From contig NZ_CP013979.1 of the NCBI RefSeq assembly GCF_001660485.1, forward strand, positions 3,162,001 through 3,226,000: a DNA stretch of 64,000 nt, in the 5' to 3' direction. Numbering within the stretch: position 1 is the first letter of the stretch; every line of letters starts with the position of its first letter. Position numbers and translations under genes: made by a program. The notes beneath the pieces are model-generated. The model was not told the origin of the DNA. It did no database searches and saw nothing but the letters and a program-made list of their open reading frames with translations. Of this stretch, positions 18,152 to 26,950 are shown one piece after another. Source of the stretch: Agromyces aureus (GTDB taxonomy: Bacteria > Actinomycetota > Actinomycetes > Actinomycetales > Microbacteriaceae).

Positions 18152-18878
18152 CTCGCTCGCGCTGCCCAGCGTCGTCGTCGACGACGTCCACAAGACGTTC
18201 AAGCTTCGCCACACGCATTCGGTGAAGGAGACCTTCCTCGCTGCGGTGAAGCGCAAGCAACTCACGACCGACTTCAATGCGCTCGACGGCATCTCCTTCA
18301 CCATCGAGGAGGGCGAAGCCGTCGCGCTCATGGGATTCAACGGCTCTGGCAAGTCGACGATGCTCAAGCTCATCTCTGGCGTGATCGTGCCCGATCGGGG
18401 CAGCGTGATGACCCGCGGAAGGATCGCCGGACTGATCGAAGTCGGTGCCGGATTTCACCCGGACCTCTCGGGACGGGAGAACATCTACCTGAACGCCGCG
18501 ATCCTCGGGATGTCGAAGAAGGAGATCGACGAGCGGTACGACGAGATCGTCGCGTTCAGCGAGATCGAGCAGTTCATCGACACCGAGGTCAAGCACTATT
18601 CGTCGGGCATGTTCCTTCGCCTCGCGTTCTCAGTTGCGATCCACACTGAAGTAGATGTGCTCCTCATCGACGAGATCCTCTCGGTGGGCGACGAGCCCTT
18701 CCAGGAGAAGTGCCTGGCTCGGATCCGCGAGCTCCACGATGCCGGAAAGACGCTCGTCGTGGTCAGCCACGATCTCGACATGGTCTCGCGGCTCTGCAGC
18801 CGTGGCATTGTGCTCCGCGGCGGCAACGTCGCGTTCGACGGTGCGAGCGCCGAGGCTGTGGCGTTGATGCGCGCATAG
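18135..18878 (+). CDS. polysaccharide ABC exporter ATPase (Wzt/TagH type)
   Basis: 247 residues. Walker A GFNGSGKST at 67-75, signature YSSGM at 155-159, Walker B VLLIDE at 175-180 and the switch His in SHDLD near 211. It lacks the C-terminal carbohydrate-binding domain of long Wzt proteins, so export is probably not coupled to a chain-end cap. It starts at TTG inside the permease gene, with GGAGGG 6 nt upstream. It powers export of the polymer made in this locus. Confidence 0.92.
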   Translation: MPKYSDSLALPSVVVDDVHKTFKLRHTHSVKETFLAAVKRKQLTTDFNALDGISFTIEEGEAVALMGFNGSGKSTMLKLISGVIVPDRGSVMTRGRIAGLIEVGAGFHPDLSGRENIYLNAAILGMSKKEIDERYDEIVAFSEIEQFIDTEVKHYSSGMFLRLAFSVAIHTEVDVLLIDEILSVGDEPFQEKCLARIRELHDAGKTLVVVSHDLDMVSRLCSRGIVLRGGNVAFDGASAEAVALMRA

Positions 18879-18879
18879 G

Positions 18880-18904
18880 CTGCGCTCGGCTTGGCCGAGC
18901 GCAG
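18880..18904 (+). terminator. hairpin after exporter ATPase gene
   Basis: Perfect 11-bp GC-rich stem with a 3-nt TTG loop, starting 2 bp after the stop codon. No U-tract follows. It lies between convergent genes and may serve both strands. Confidence 0.6.
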
Positions 18905-18955
18905 TCGGCCGCTCCCCCCGTCGCGACAACCTGAACGACTTCGTGAGCACCGTGT

Positions 18956-19801
18956 TCACGAAGCGGCTGGAGCATCCTTCGCGGAACGCGCGATGAACCG
19001 CCGGTACGCGGCCTTGCGCACGGGCTCAGGCACGAACCGGTAGACACCACGGATGCTCACGTTCCGCAGGTACTGGCCACGGGTGGTGAATCGGATGCCA
19101 CGGAGCGCGCGCTGCAGCGCGAGTTCGCTGCGCCACTGCGCGCGACCTCCGCGGCGAGCATATGCTCCGGCACCGACCCGGTACATCACGAGCGGTTCGG
19201 GAACGTTTCCGACCGCGGCACCGTCCGCAATCATCCGCGCGAAGAGCCAGTAGTCCTCCATGAGGCCCATGGGCTGATATCCGCCGACGCGATCGACGGC
19301 CGATCGGCGATAGACGACGGTCGGATGGCTGAACGGGTCGTGGAACCGCGAGTAGGCGGCGATGTCGTCGGCCTCGCTGCGGGGCACGCGTTTGCCGACG
19401 ATGGTGCCGTCGTCGTCGAGAAACTCGTACATGCCCGTGCCGACGAGCTCGAGTCCGGCTTCGACGAGCGGCACCTGCTTGGCGAACCGTTCGGGCAGCG
19501 AGATGTCGTCGGCGTCCATGCGCGCGACGATGTCGTGATCGCTGAGCGCGAGACCTTCGGTCAGCGCTCGAGTGAGGCCGACGTTCTCGGCGATGCGGTG
19601 GTGCACGACGGGGACTTCGGATGCCGCGACGCTCGCCTCGATCGCGGCGGCGAGCTCATGGCCGACCGGCCCGTCCTGGACCAACACCACCTGCGCGGGC
19701 TTCAGGGTCTGCTGCGTCACGCTCGAGGCGAATGCCTTGGCGAAGTGCGCCGCGTCGTCGCCGCGGTAGACGGGCATGAGCAAGGCGAACGGCTCGGTCA
19801 T
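18956..19801 (-). CDS. glycosyltransferase family 2
   Basis: 281 residues. It has a typical GT-A start (FALLMPVYRGDD), VVLVQDGP and ARMDADDISLP with the DxDD metal site near residue 100, then EDYWLFARM, the usual GT2 catalytic-base region. It resembles family members that add rhamnose or galactose to wall glycans; the donor cannot be fixed from sequence. The ATG at 19801 overlaps the stop of the upstream GT2 gene by one base (TGATG), so the pair is translationally coupled. Confidence 0.85.
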   Translation of the reverse strand: MTEPFALLMPVYRGDDAAHFAKAFASSVTQQTLKPAQVVLVQDGPVGHELAAAIEASVAASEVPVVHHRIAENVGLTRALTEGLALSDHDIVARMDADDISLPERFAKQVPLVEAGLELVGTGMYEFLDDDGTIVGKRVPRSEADDIAAYSRFHDPFSHPTVVYRRSAVDRVGGYQPMGLMEDYWLFARMIADGAAVGNVPEPLVMYRVGAGAYARRGGRAQWRSELALQRALRGIRFTTRGQYLRNVSIRGVYRFVPEPVRKAAYRRFIARSAKDAPAAS

Positions 19802-20748
19802 CACCCCTCCAGCGAGCGGACGGCCTCGCTCGCGTCGCCGAGCTCGGCGAGCGCCATGGCGTTGGGCCGCGGCCTGGTGCGGGTACCGTCGCGGTAGCCG
19901 CGCCGCCAGCCGTCGCGGAGGACCGCGCGGTCCTCGGAGCGGAGGAAGGTCTTGATCCATCGACGGATGCTCGATGCGCCGTAGACGGCCTTCTCGACGG
20001 GCGAGAGACTCTGCGAACGGCGGAACATCCAGAGCTTGTTGCGCACCTCGTAGTAGAAGCGCGCCCCGGGGTCGGCATCGGTCGAGCCGAGCACCTTCGT
20101 CTTGTGCACCACGACGGATGCGGGAACGTGCAGGCCACGGCGACTGCGCAGCACACGCGTGGAGTACTCGAAGTCGTCGTTCCAGATGAAGTAGTCAGCA
20201 ATCGGCAGCCCGACCTCGCGGACGATGTCGGCGCGCACGAGCATCGAGACGAAAGACGTGCTGCGCACTGCGATGCCCCCGGACTGCGCCGCGGCGAGCC
20301 GCTCGGCCTTGCCGACGAACGGCTTCTCGCGCGGCGTGTTCATGGGATGCTCGGATCCGTCGGTCCAGATCACGCGCGATCCGGCGGCGACGACCTCGGT
20401 TCCTTGGACGGCCCGGAGGAGCGCTTCGAGCGCGCCCTCGGTCGGGACGGTGTCATCGTCCATGAGCCAGAGCCACTCGGGGTCGTGGCGTTGGAGAGCG
20501 AGCGCCATGCCTGCGGCGAAACCTCCCGCCCCCCCGGTGTTGCGCGCGAGCGTCGTGAGGTCCACGAGTTCGCCTGCGTCGCGCGCGACGTCGATCGTGT
20601 CGTCGGTCGATGCGTTGTCGACGACCACGATCTTCGCAACCGGAGTGCGCTGCGCGGCGAGTCCGTCGAGCACTTCGACGAGCAGGTCGCGACGGTTATA
20701 GGCGACCACGACCGCGACGACGCGCGGGGGCAGCGAGGAGGAGTTCAT
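19801..20748 (-). CDS. glycosyltransferase family 2 (rhamnosyl/galactofuranosyl type)
   Basis: 315 residues. It has VVAVVVAYNRRD, VVDNASTDDT, NTGGAGGF and WLMDDDTVP, the pattern of the WbbL/GlfT-like GT2 subgroup that uses dTDP-rhamnose or UDP-galactofuranose; NDDFEY near residue 185 is the likely catalytic-base region. With rmlD in the same locus, a rhamnosyl donor is reasonable but unproved. The start at 20748 is the last of three in-frame ATGs (20805, 20778, 20748) and the one matching the family. It is divergent from the GT4 gene at 20896. Confidence 0.82.
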   Translation of the reverse strand: MNSSSLPPRVVAVVVAYNRRDLLVEVLDGLAAQRTPVAKIVVVDNASTDDTIDVARDAGELVDLTTLARNTGGAGGFAAGMALALQRHDPEWLWLMDDDTVPTEGALEALLRAVQGTEVVAAGSRVIWTDGSEHPMNTPREKPFVGKAERLAAAQSGGIAVRSTSFVSMLVRADIVREVGLPIADYFIWNDDFEYSTRVLRSRRGLHVPASVVVHKTKVLGSTDADPGARFYYEVRNKLWMFRRSQSLSPVEKAVYGASSIRRWIKTFLRSEDRAVLRDGWRRGYRDGTRTRPRPNAMALAELGDASEAVRSLEG

Positions 20749-20895
20749 ACGGCTCTCATCATGGAGTGGGAGTGACATTCCATCTTGCCCTGCCGCCGGG
20801 CGCATCGCCGACCATGGGGACCGGTTCCCGTCGGATTCGCAGCGGCGCTCCCGGTAGATTGAACTGGCCGCCGCGCCCGACCTCGAAGGAGATGC

Positions 20896-22035
20896 ATGTC
20901 CATCACGCTCCGGATGATCGTCGATCAGGTCGTCGCCCCAGTGCCGGGCCCACTCGGCAGGTACACCCGGGCGCTCACGTCGGCGTTGATCGAGAGCGCT
21001 CCGAGCGGATGCGAGGTCGAGGGCATCGTGGCTTCATCTCCGACCATCGACTACGAACGGGTGGAGCAGGCGTTCCCCGGTATCGGGCGGCTCTACAAGA
21101 CGTCGCTGGCCAGACGGGAGCTCACGGCCGCATGGCAGCTTGGACTGACCACGTCTCCGGGCGGCGGCATGATCCACGCGCCGAGCCTCTTCGCCCCGTT
21201 GCGACGACACGATCGATCCGTCACGGGCGATCAGGTGGTCGTCACCGTCCAGGACCTCGTGGCGTGGACGAATCCCCAATCGCTGACGCCCGCCACCGTC
21301 GCGTGGCATCGCGCCATGCTGAAGCGTGCACGCAAACACGCCGACGCGGTCGTTGTGCCGACGCATGCGCTGGCCGAGCGTCTCGCGGAGATCGCCGAAT
21401 TCGGTGATCGGGTGCGCGTGATCGGAACGGCCCCGCGCATGGGTCTGGAGGTCGACGGTGCGGATGCCGCGCTCCGCCGTGCCAGGCTTGGCCTGCCGTC
21501 CGAGTACCTCGCCGTGACGGCGACGCTCGCCCCTGCAACGGGCCTCGTCGATCTCCTCGAGGCGCTCGGCAGCCCTGGCGTTCCGCCGATTCCGTTGGTC
21601 GTGCTCGGCCCAGACTCGTGGGGCGAAGTGCATCTCGCGAACGTGGCCGACGAGTCCGGCGTCGACCCCAGCCGGGTGCAGGCCGTGCAGGTCGAGGATC
21701 CGGCAGACCTCGCAGCACTCCTGGCGGGCGCGACGGCGATCGTCTCGCCCAGCCACGAGGACGGCGCGGCGACCGATCTCATCGAGGCGTTCAGCATGGG
21801 TGTCCCGCTGATCCACTCGAACACGGCGACTCATCTCGAGGTCGCAGCCGAGGCAGGCCTCGCGGTGACCGTCGGTTCAGGCGGGTACGTCGACCGGTTG
21901 GCCGCGGCCGTCACCGCGGTCGTCGAGCATCCGTCGCTCGCAGACCGGCTGGCCGTGACCTCGAGTGATCGCGCCCGAGCGTTCAGCTGGCGCGATTCTG
22001 CCGAGCGCATCTGGCAGTTGCACGCGGACCTCTGA
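20896..22035 (+). CDS. glycosyltransferase family 4
   Basis: 379 residues with a strong GAAGGAGA ribosome site 4-5 nt before the ATG. It has GPLGRYTRAL near 18-27, a VTVQDLVAW acceptor-domain motif, and a C-terminal Rossmann half ending in the SPSHEDG...LIEAF loop; the first acidic residue of the EX7E motif is Asp by strict spacing, with Glu just before it. The GT-B fold seems complete but the family signature is weak. It stands alone on the plus strand and converges with the LCP gene. Confidence 0.78.
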   Translation: MSITLRMIVDQVVAPVPGPLGRYTRALTSALIESAPSGCEVEGIVASSPTIDYERVEQAFPGIGRLYKTSLARRELTAAWQLGLTTSPGGGMIHAPSLFAPLRRHDRSVTGDQVVVTVQDLVAWTNPQSLTPATVAWHRAMLKRARKHADAVVVPTHALAERLAEIAEFGDRVRVIGTAPRMGLEVDGADAALRRARLGLPSEYLAVTATLAPATGLVDLLEALGSPGVPPIPLVVLGPDSWGEVHLANVADESGVDPSRVQAVQVEDPADLAALLAGATAIVSPSHEDGAATDLIEAFSMGVPLIHSNTATHLEVAAEAGLAVTVGSGGYVDRLAAAVTAVVEHPSLADRLAVTSSDRARAFSWRDSAERIWQLHADL

Positions 22036-22064
22036 GCCGCGGCGCCCATGCCGGAGCAGGTCAA

Positions 22065-23438
22065 TCAGCCTTCGGTCGGCTCCGCGGTCGGCGGGATCAA
22101 CGCTTGTGCGATGAGCTGCCGAACGTACTCGTAGTCGGGATCCTCGGCCGAATCGACACCGTTTTCGGGGGTGAGGGCCACCGAGATGATCGGCAACTCC
22201 TTGGTCTTGAGGCCGAGGTTCACGAAGTAGCCGAGCATCGATTGCGGGATGTCTGTCTTCACGGTATCTGCGCCTGCCGACGCAATGCCCTGGAACTGCG
22301 AGAGCACCGTGGCGGGTGTGAATTGCTGAAGGATCGCCGTCTGAAGGTTGTGCTGGCGCTGCATGCGCTCGTAGTCACCACCGGCCACGCCGTACCGAGC
22401 ACGGCCGTACCAGAGTGCGTAGTATCCGCTAAGGTGCTGCTCGCCGGGCTCGATCCAGCCGTCGACGCCGTTATTGTCCTCGTCGCCGCCGATCGGGATG
22501 CGGGTCTCGACGTTGATGTCGATGCCCCCCAGCGCGTCGATGAGCTGCTCGAATCCTTGCATGTCGATGAGCACGTAGTACTGGATCTGGAGTCCGGTGA
22601 TGCCCTCGATCGCGTCGCGCATGCCCTCGATGCCGGGCTCACTCCCCTGCGCCACCGCATCGGGGTACATCTCGGGCGACTTCAGCTCGACCTCGGTGTA
22701 GACCGAGTTGAGCTGGCACGCGTCGACCTCGCAGCCGTCGACGGCACCGTAGCCCTCGGGGTACACCGCCTGCAGTGGCGAGTCCGCATCGAACGGGAAG
22801 TCGACGAAGTCACGTGGAAGACCGATCGTGACGGCCTGGCCGGTTTCGGCGTCGATGCTCACGAGGCTCATGCTGTCGGGGCGCATGCCCTCGCGGTCGG
22901 GACCGGAATCGCCGCCAAGCAGAAGGATGTTGTAACGGCCGTCGATCGGAGGCTCGCTGGGGCCGGCCACGAACACCGATGAGATGAACCCGCTCGCGGT
23001 GGTCGCGACGTACGCACCATACGCTGCCGTACCCGACACCACGGTCATCACCGCGATCGAAAGCAGGGCGACCCAAGCCCGTGCCGACGGTGCCGTCCTC
23101 ACGAGGCGCACGAGCCTCAGCGTGTCGAGCGTGAGCACAACCCAGAGCACGGCGTAGAAGAGCGCGGCCGCCGCAACGATCCAGAGGGTGATGGTAGTCG
23201 ACGCCACGGTGTACAGCACGGTCGGCCAGAGCAGCCAGACGACGAGCGCGATGAGGGCGAGCGCCCAGAGCGTCAGGGTCGCCCCGAGGCCGAAGCGGCC
23301 GAGGCGCCGGTCTCCGGCGAGCACCTGCGCCGAGCCCGGCACGAGGAAGTTGAGGACGACGAGCCACCACGCGCGACGCGTCATGACCGGGCGCGATGCG
23401 ACGTCGGGGAACCTGATCGGGCTTGCGGCGAGCGTCAT
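22065..23438 (-). CDS. LCP (LytR-CpsA-Psr) family wall-polymer transferase
   Basis: 457 residues. Three or four hydrophobic helices occupy residues about 22-150. The extracellular LCP domain follows, with [21 protein letters not shown] and the basic YGRARYG...YERMQRQ region that binds the lipid pyrophosphate. LCP enzymes move undecaprenyl- or decaprenyl-linked glycans onto peptidoglycan, so this is the likely ligase for the polymer made and exported upstream. The ATG overlaps the purE stop (ATGA), so it is translated from the pur mRNA. Confidence 0.9.
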   Translation of the reverse strand: MTLAASPIRFPDVASRPVMTRRAWWLVVLNFLVPGSAQVLAGDRRLGRFGLGATLTLWALALIALVVWLLWPTVLYTVASTTITLWIVAAAALFYAVLWVVLTLDTLRLVRLVRTAPSARAWVALLSIAVMTVVSGTAAYGAYVATTASGFISSVFVAGPSEPPIDGRYNILLLGGDSGPDREGMRPDSMSLVSIDAETGQAVTIGLPRDFVDFPFDADSPLQAVYPEGYGAVDGCEVDACQLNSVYTEVELKSPEMYPDAVAQGSEPGIEGMRDAIEGITGLQIQYYVLIDMQGFEQLIDALGGIDINVETRIPIGGDEDNNGVDGWIEPGEQHLSGYYALWYGRARYGVAGGDYERMQRQHNLQTAILQQFTPATVLSQFQGIASAGADTVKTDIPQSMLGYFVNLGLKTKELPIISVALTPENGVDSAEDPDYEYVRQLIAQALIPPTAEPTEG

Positions 23439-23938
23439 AGGGTCGACTTCAGCCGTTCGTTCTTCTCCTCGACGAGCGCGGCGAGCGACTCGGCGTAGGC
23501 GGCGAGTGCCTCGGTGAGCGCGGCGTCCGAGGTCGCGAGGATCTTGGCGGCGATGAGGCCGGCATTCTTCGCGCCGCCGATCGAGACGGTCGCGACGGGC
23601 ACGCCCGCGGGCATCTGCACGATCGAGAGCAGCGAGTCGAGGCCGTCGAGACGCGAGAGCGGCACGGGCACGCCGACGACGGGCAGCGTGGTGACCGAGG
23701 CGAGCATGCCGGGCAGGTGGGCTGCACCGCCCGCGCCCGCGATGATGACCTTGAGGCCGCGCGAGGCCGCCTGCTTGCCGTACGCGATCATCTTCTCGGG
23801 GGTGCGGTGCGCCGAGAGCACCTCAACCTCGTGGGGGATGCCGAATTCGGCGAGCAGGGCGGATGCCTCGTGCATCACGTTCCAGTCGGAGTCGGATCCC
23901 ATCACGACGCCCACGAGCGGGCTGTTTGCTGCAGTCAC
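23435..23938 (-). CDS. purE: 5-(carboxyamino)imidazole ribonucleotide mutase
   Basis: 167 residues, normal class I PurE length. It has the phosphate-binding GSDSDW (14-19), the catalytic His in SAHRTPE (H44) and [11 protein letters not shown]. It converts N5-CAIR, the PurK product, to CAIR in purine synthesis. The start is GTG with TAAGAT 6 nt upstream, a leaderless promoter pattern, although purK lies 94 bp upstream on the same strand. It is followed by the LCP gene with a 4-bp overlap. Confidence 0.96.
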   Translation of the reverse strand: MTAANSPLVGVVMGSDSDWNVMHEASALLAEFGIPHEVEVLSAHRTPEKMIAYGKQAASRGLKVIIAGAGGAAHLPGMLASVTTLPVVGVPVPLSRLDGLDSLLSIVQMPAGVPVATVSIGGAKNAGLIAAKILATSDAALTEALAAYAESLAALVEEKNERLKSTL

Positions 23939-23944
23939 CCGACG

Positions 23945-23950
23945 ATCTTA
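23945..23950 (-). promoter_or_regulatory. candidate leaderless -10 of purE
   Basis: TAAGAT on the minus strand, 6 nt from the GTG at 23938. It would give purE-LCP a promoter of its own downstream of purK. Confidence 0.5.
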
Positions 23951-24031
23951 GGATGCCCGGCTGGCAGATCGCCGCAGGGCGCGCACGGTGACGCGCACCG
24001 GCAGGCGCGCCGATGCCGGCCCGGCACCGGC

Positions 24032-25162
24032 TCAGTCCTGGAAGGCGGCCGCCGCCGCGCGCGCCTCGTAGACGACGGCGTCGAGGTCGTCGCCGATGGC
24101 GGTGACGTGTCCGACCTTGCGACCGGGTCGCGGCGCCTTGCCGTAGTTGTGCAGCTTCACGGTGGGGTGCTGCTCGAGGGCCGCGGCGTAGCGGTCGGCG
24201 AGCGAGCCCTCGACCGGGCCGCCGAGGACGTTGACCATGACCGACCAGTCGGCGTGCGTGCCGGTGCCCCCGAGCGGCAGGTCGAGCACGGCACGCAGGT
24301 GCTGCTCGAACTGGCCGGTCGTCGCGCCGTCCATCGACCAGTGGCCGCTGTTGTGGGGGCGCATCGCGAGTTCGTTGATCAGGATGCGTTCGTCGGTGGT
24401 CTCGAAGAGCTCGACGGCCATGACGCCGGTCACCTCGAGGCCCTCGGCGACGGCGAAGGCGATCTCGGCGGCGACGTCGGACATCCTGCCGGCCGAGTGC
24501 GGCGCGGGCGCGATGACCTCGCTGCAGACGCCGCCGACCTGGACGGTCTCGACGAGCGGCCAGGCGACGATCTCGCCGGACGGGCGCCGCGCGACCATCT
24601 GCGCGAGCTCCCGGCGGAAGTCGACCAGCTCCTCGACGAGCAGCGCGCCGTCACGACCGTCTTCGGATGCCGCGACGAACCACTCGGCGACCTCGGCCGC
24701 GGTGCGCACGACCCGCACGCCCTTGCCGTCGTAGCCGCCGCGCGGGGTCTTCACGACGGCCGCGCCCCCGTGAGCCGCGATGAACTCGTCGAGCTCGGCG
24801 GGCGTCTCGATTCGCGCCCAGTCGGGCACGGGCAGGCCGAGCTCCGAGAGGCGTTCGCGCATGAGCAGTTTGTCTTGGGCGAACCGCAGCGGGTCGGGGC
24901 CCGGGCGCACGGCGACGCCCGCGTCGACGAGCGCGCGCAGCACGTCTTGGGGCACGTGCTCGTGATCGAACGTGATGACGTCGACCCCGCGCGCGAACGC
25001 GAGCACGGTGTCGAGGTCGGTGTAGTCGCCGACCCGATCGGCCGCGATCGCCGCGGACATGCCCTCGGCCTCGGCGAGCACTCGGATGTCGACGCCGAGC
25101 TCGATGGCCGCGGGGATCATCATCCGGGCGAGCTGTCCGCCGCCGATCACTCCGACTCGCAC
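24032..25162 (-). CDS. purK: 5-(carboxyamino)imidazole ribonucleotide synthase
   Basis: 376 residues, an ATP-grasp enzyme that carboxylates AIR with ATP and bicarbonate. It starts VGVIGGGQLARM (PurK N-terminus), then GYDGKGV near 165 and the metal-binding NELAMRPHNSGHWS near 265. The GTG start at 25162 has a GAAGGAG site 7-8 nt upstream. It works with the adjacent purE and is divergent from the GtrA gene. Confidence 0.95.
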   Translation of the reverse strand: MRVGVIGGGQLARMMIPAAIELGVDIRVLAEAEGMSAAIAADRVGDYTDLDTVLAFARGVDVITFDHEHVPQDVLRALVDAGVAVRPGPDPLRFAQDKLLMRERLSELGLPVPDWARIETPAELDEFIAAHGGAAVVKTPRGGYDGKGVRVVRTAAEVAEWFVAASEDGRDGALLVEELVDFRRELAQMVARRPSGEIVAWPLVETVQVGGVCSEVIAPAPHSAGRMSDVAAEIAFAVAEGLEVTGVMAVELFETTDERILINELAMRPHNSGHWSMDGATTGQFEQHLRAVLDLPLGGTGTHADWSVMVNVLGGPVEGSLADRYAAALEQHPTVKLHNYGKAPRPGRKVGHVTAIGDDLDAVVYEARAAAAAFQD

Positions 25163-25287
25163 GCGGTCGCTCCTTCGGGTTCAGGGGTTCTGCTCAGGGG
25201 TCGTGCATCCGGGGGTTCGCGTGTCGCGAGCACCTCCCGGAGCCGCCTGCGCGGCACTCCCCCAGTCTAGGCGGCCAGCTGTCGGCA

Positions 25288-25293
25288 TAGGAT
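25288..25293 (+). promoter_or_regulatory. candidate leaderless -10 of gtrA-like gene
   Basis: TAGGAT, 6 nt before the GTG at 25300. Confidence 0.5.
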
Positions 25294-25299
25294 GTGCCG

Positions 25300-25983
25300 G
25301 TGCCCGACCACGAGCCACGCAACGCGACCCCCCACGCGCCCTCCGGCCTCCGCAGCGCGCTCTCCCGCCTGTGGGACGGCCTGCTCGCGTACCTGCTGAA
25401 GTTCGGCGTCGTGGGCCTGCTCGGTCTCGTGATCGACGTCGCCCTGTTCAACCTGCTGCGCATCGGAGTCTTCGGCGACGACCACTGGGCCCAGTCGGCG
25501 ATCGGCGCGAAGACCATCTCGACGAGTGTCGCGATCGTGTTCAACTGGCTCGGCAACCGGTACTGGACGTTCCGGATCCATCGCCGCAAGAACTACCTGC
25601 GCGAGTTCGGCGAGTACGTCGTGGTCTCGATCGGCGGCATGCTGATCGCGCTCGGATGCCTCTGGATCAGCCACCACTGGCTCGGCTACACGAGCCTCCT
25701 GGCCGACAACATCGCGACGAACGTCGTGGGGCTCGCGCTCGGCACGGTGTTCCGCTTCGTGCTCTACCGCTACTGGGTCTTCGGGCACCACCGCGCCGAC
25801 GGGCTCTCGAACCTCCGGGTCGAGGAGGCCCAGCGCACCCTGTTCGAGGAGCCGGCGCAGGACGACGGCACGGACCTCGACGGCACGGCCCTCAACGGCA
25901 CGGATGCCGCAGACGGCCCGGGCACGAACGCGGGCCCCGATGCCGCAGACGGCCAGGGCCCCGCCGCGCTCAGCCCTCGCTGA
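25300..25983 (+). CDS. GtrA family membrane protein
   Basis: 227 residues. Four hydrophobic helices lie within residues about 20-155, with FGVVGLLG, NWLGNRYWTF and FRFVLYRYWVF as GtrA hallmarks. The family is thought to help move lipid-linked sugars across the membrane. A C-terminal tail of about 60 residues is rich in Asp, Gly and Ala and likely unstructured. GTG at 25300 is preferred over the one at 25294 because of the -10 spacing. Its 3' end overlaps the convergent DarT-like gene by 14 bp. It may serve glycan assembly in the nearby locus. Confidence 0.85.
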   Translation: MPDHEPRNATPHAPSGLRSALSRLWDGLLAYLLKFGVVGLLGLVIDVALFNLLRIGVFGDDHWAQSAIGAKTISTSVAIVFNWLGNRYWTFRIHRRKNYLREFGEYVVVSIGGMLIALGCLWISHHWLGYTSLLADNIATNVVGLALGTVFRFVLYRYWVFGHHRADGLSNLRVEEAQRTLFEEPAQDDGTDLDGTALNGTDAADGPGTNAGPDAADGQGPAALSPR

Positions 25984-26821
25984 CCGCGCCGCCCCCGGGC
26001 TGGAAGTACGGCGGGTGCACGGCGACGCGGGTGCGCAGGTCGAACGTGTCGAGCACCGCCCGCACGCGGTCGCGCACGCGGTCGTTGCCGACCGCGATGA
26101 GCAGCACCCGCTCGAGCGGGAGCGCGTCGTGCACGAGGAACTCGCCGGACGCCAGCTGGGCGCCATCCTCGTCGCGGTGGATGCGCTGCAGGGCGCGCAG
26201 CACGTCGGGCCAGGCCGAGTCGGCGACCGAACCGGTGGCCGCGACATCCGTGCCGGTGACCGCGACCGCGCCGACCTGCTCGGTGCGTGCGCCGACGGCC
26301 TTCTCGATCGACGTGACGAAGAGCACGTGGTCGGCGGCCGGGCGCGTGGCCGCGCTGTCGGCCAGGCGGGGGTCGGGCGAGCCAGTGCGCAGCGCCTCCC
26401 AGACGTGGGCGTCGGTCGAGAGCAGGAACGGCACGTAGTCGGCGACGACGTTGTCGGTGCCCTCGACGGGCGCCGAGCGGCGGAACTCGCGCGCGGCGGG
26501 CGCGGAGACGTCGACCTCGGGCTGCGCACCCGTGGTGTCGGCGAGGATCGCGCCGGCGCCGAAGATCGATGCGAGGTTCTCGACGTGCGTGACGTGGTAG
26601 ATGCGCACGGTCTTCGGGTCGATCGGCGTGAACGTCGCCGCGGCACGGGTGCCGGGCACGCGTGCCGGCGGCCTGGTGGACGCGCGGGTCGTCGTGCCGC
26701 GCAGCGACGTCGTCGTACGGGGCGCGCGCACCGGTGCGACCACGGGGCGCGGCGTCGGTTCGGGTGGCGGGAAGCACGTGGCGCACATGCCTGCTTCGAA
26801 TCCGTGCCTGCATTCGTCCAC
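25970..26821 (-). CDS. DarT-like ADP-ribosyltransferase, no DarG nearby
   Basis: 283 residues. A short N-terminal C4-H6-C13-C16 cluster (CRHG...CATC) looks like a small zinc knuckle. A Pro/Arg/Thr-rich linker leads to residues 72-275, which match the DarT (DUF4433) fold: IYHVTHVENL with H76 and H79, arginines at 111-115, DYVPFLLS at 128-135 and EFLVHDALP with E227 in the place of the catalytic Glu. Known DarT enzymes ADP-ribosylate thymidine in single-stranded DNA and are neutralised by the macrodomain protein DarG. Neither neighbour has a macrodomain. The GTG start has GGAGGT upstream. It could be a silent, house-keeping or phage-defence enzyme; toxicity is not shown. Confidence 0.72.
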   Translation of the reverse strand: MDECRHGFEAGMCATCFPPPEPTPRPVVAPVRAPRTTTSLRGTTTRASTRPPARVPGTRAAATFTPIDPKTVRIYHVTHVENLASIFGAGAILADTTGAQPEVDVSAPAAREFRRSAPVEGTDNVVADYVPFLLSTDAHVWEALRTGSPDPRLADSAATRPAADHVLFVTSIEKAVGARTEQVGAVAVTGTDVAATGSVADSAWPDVLRALQRIHRDEDGAQLASGEFLVHDALPLERVLLIAVGNDRVRDRVRAVLDTFDLRTRVAVHPPYFQPGGGAVSEG

Positions 26822-26950
26822 GGGTGACCTCCATAGGGGCGGCTCGCGCTCGGGGGCGCACGAGTCCGACCTTCTAGGGTAAGCCTTGAAACCGGATGCC
26901 GCGTGCGAGCCGTCTCGCGACCGCGTCAGACGGGGCTCGGCACGGCCCGT

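Noticed and set aside
25267..26861. Overlapping minus-strand frames of 363 and 459 codons across gtrA and the DarT-like gene
   Set aside because: Arg/Ala/Pro-rich translations with no domain; the DarT frame has the real motifs and a ribosome site.
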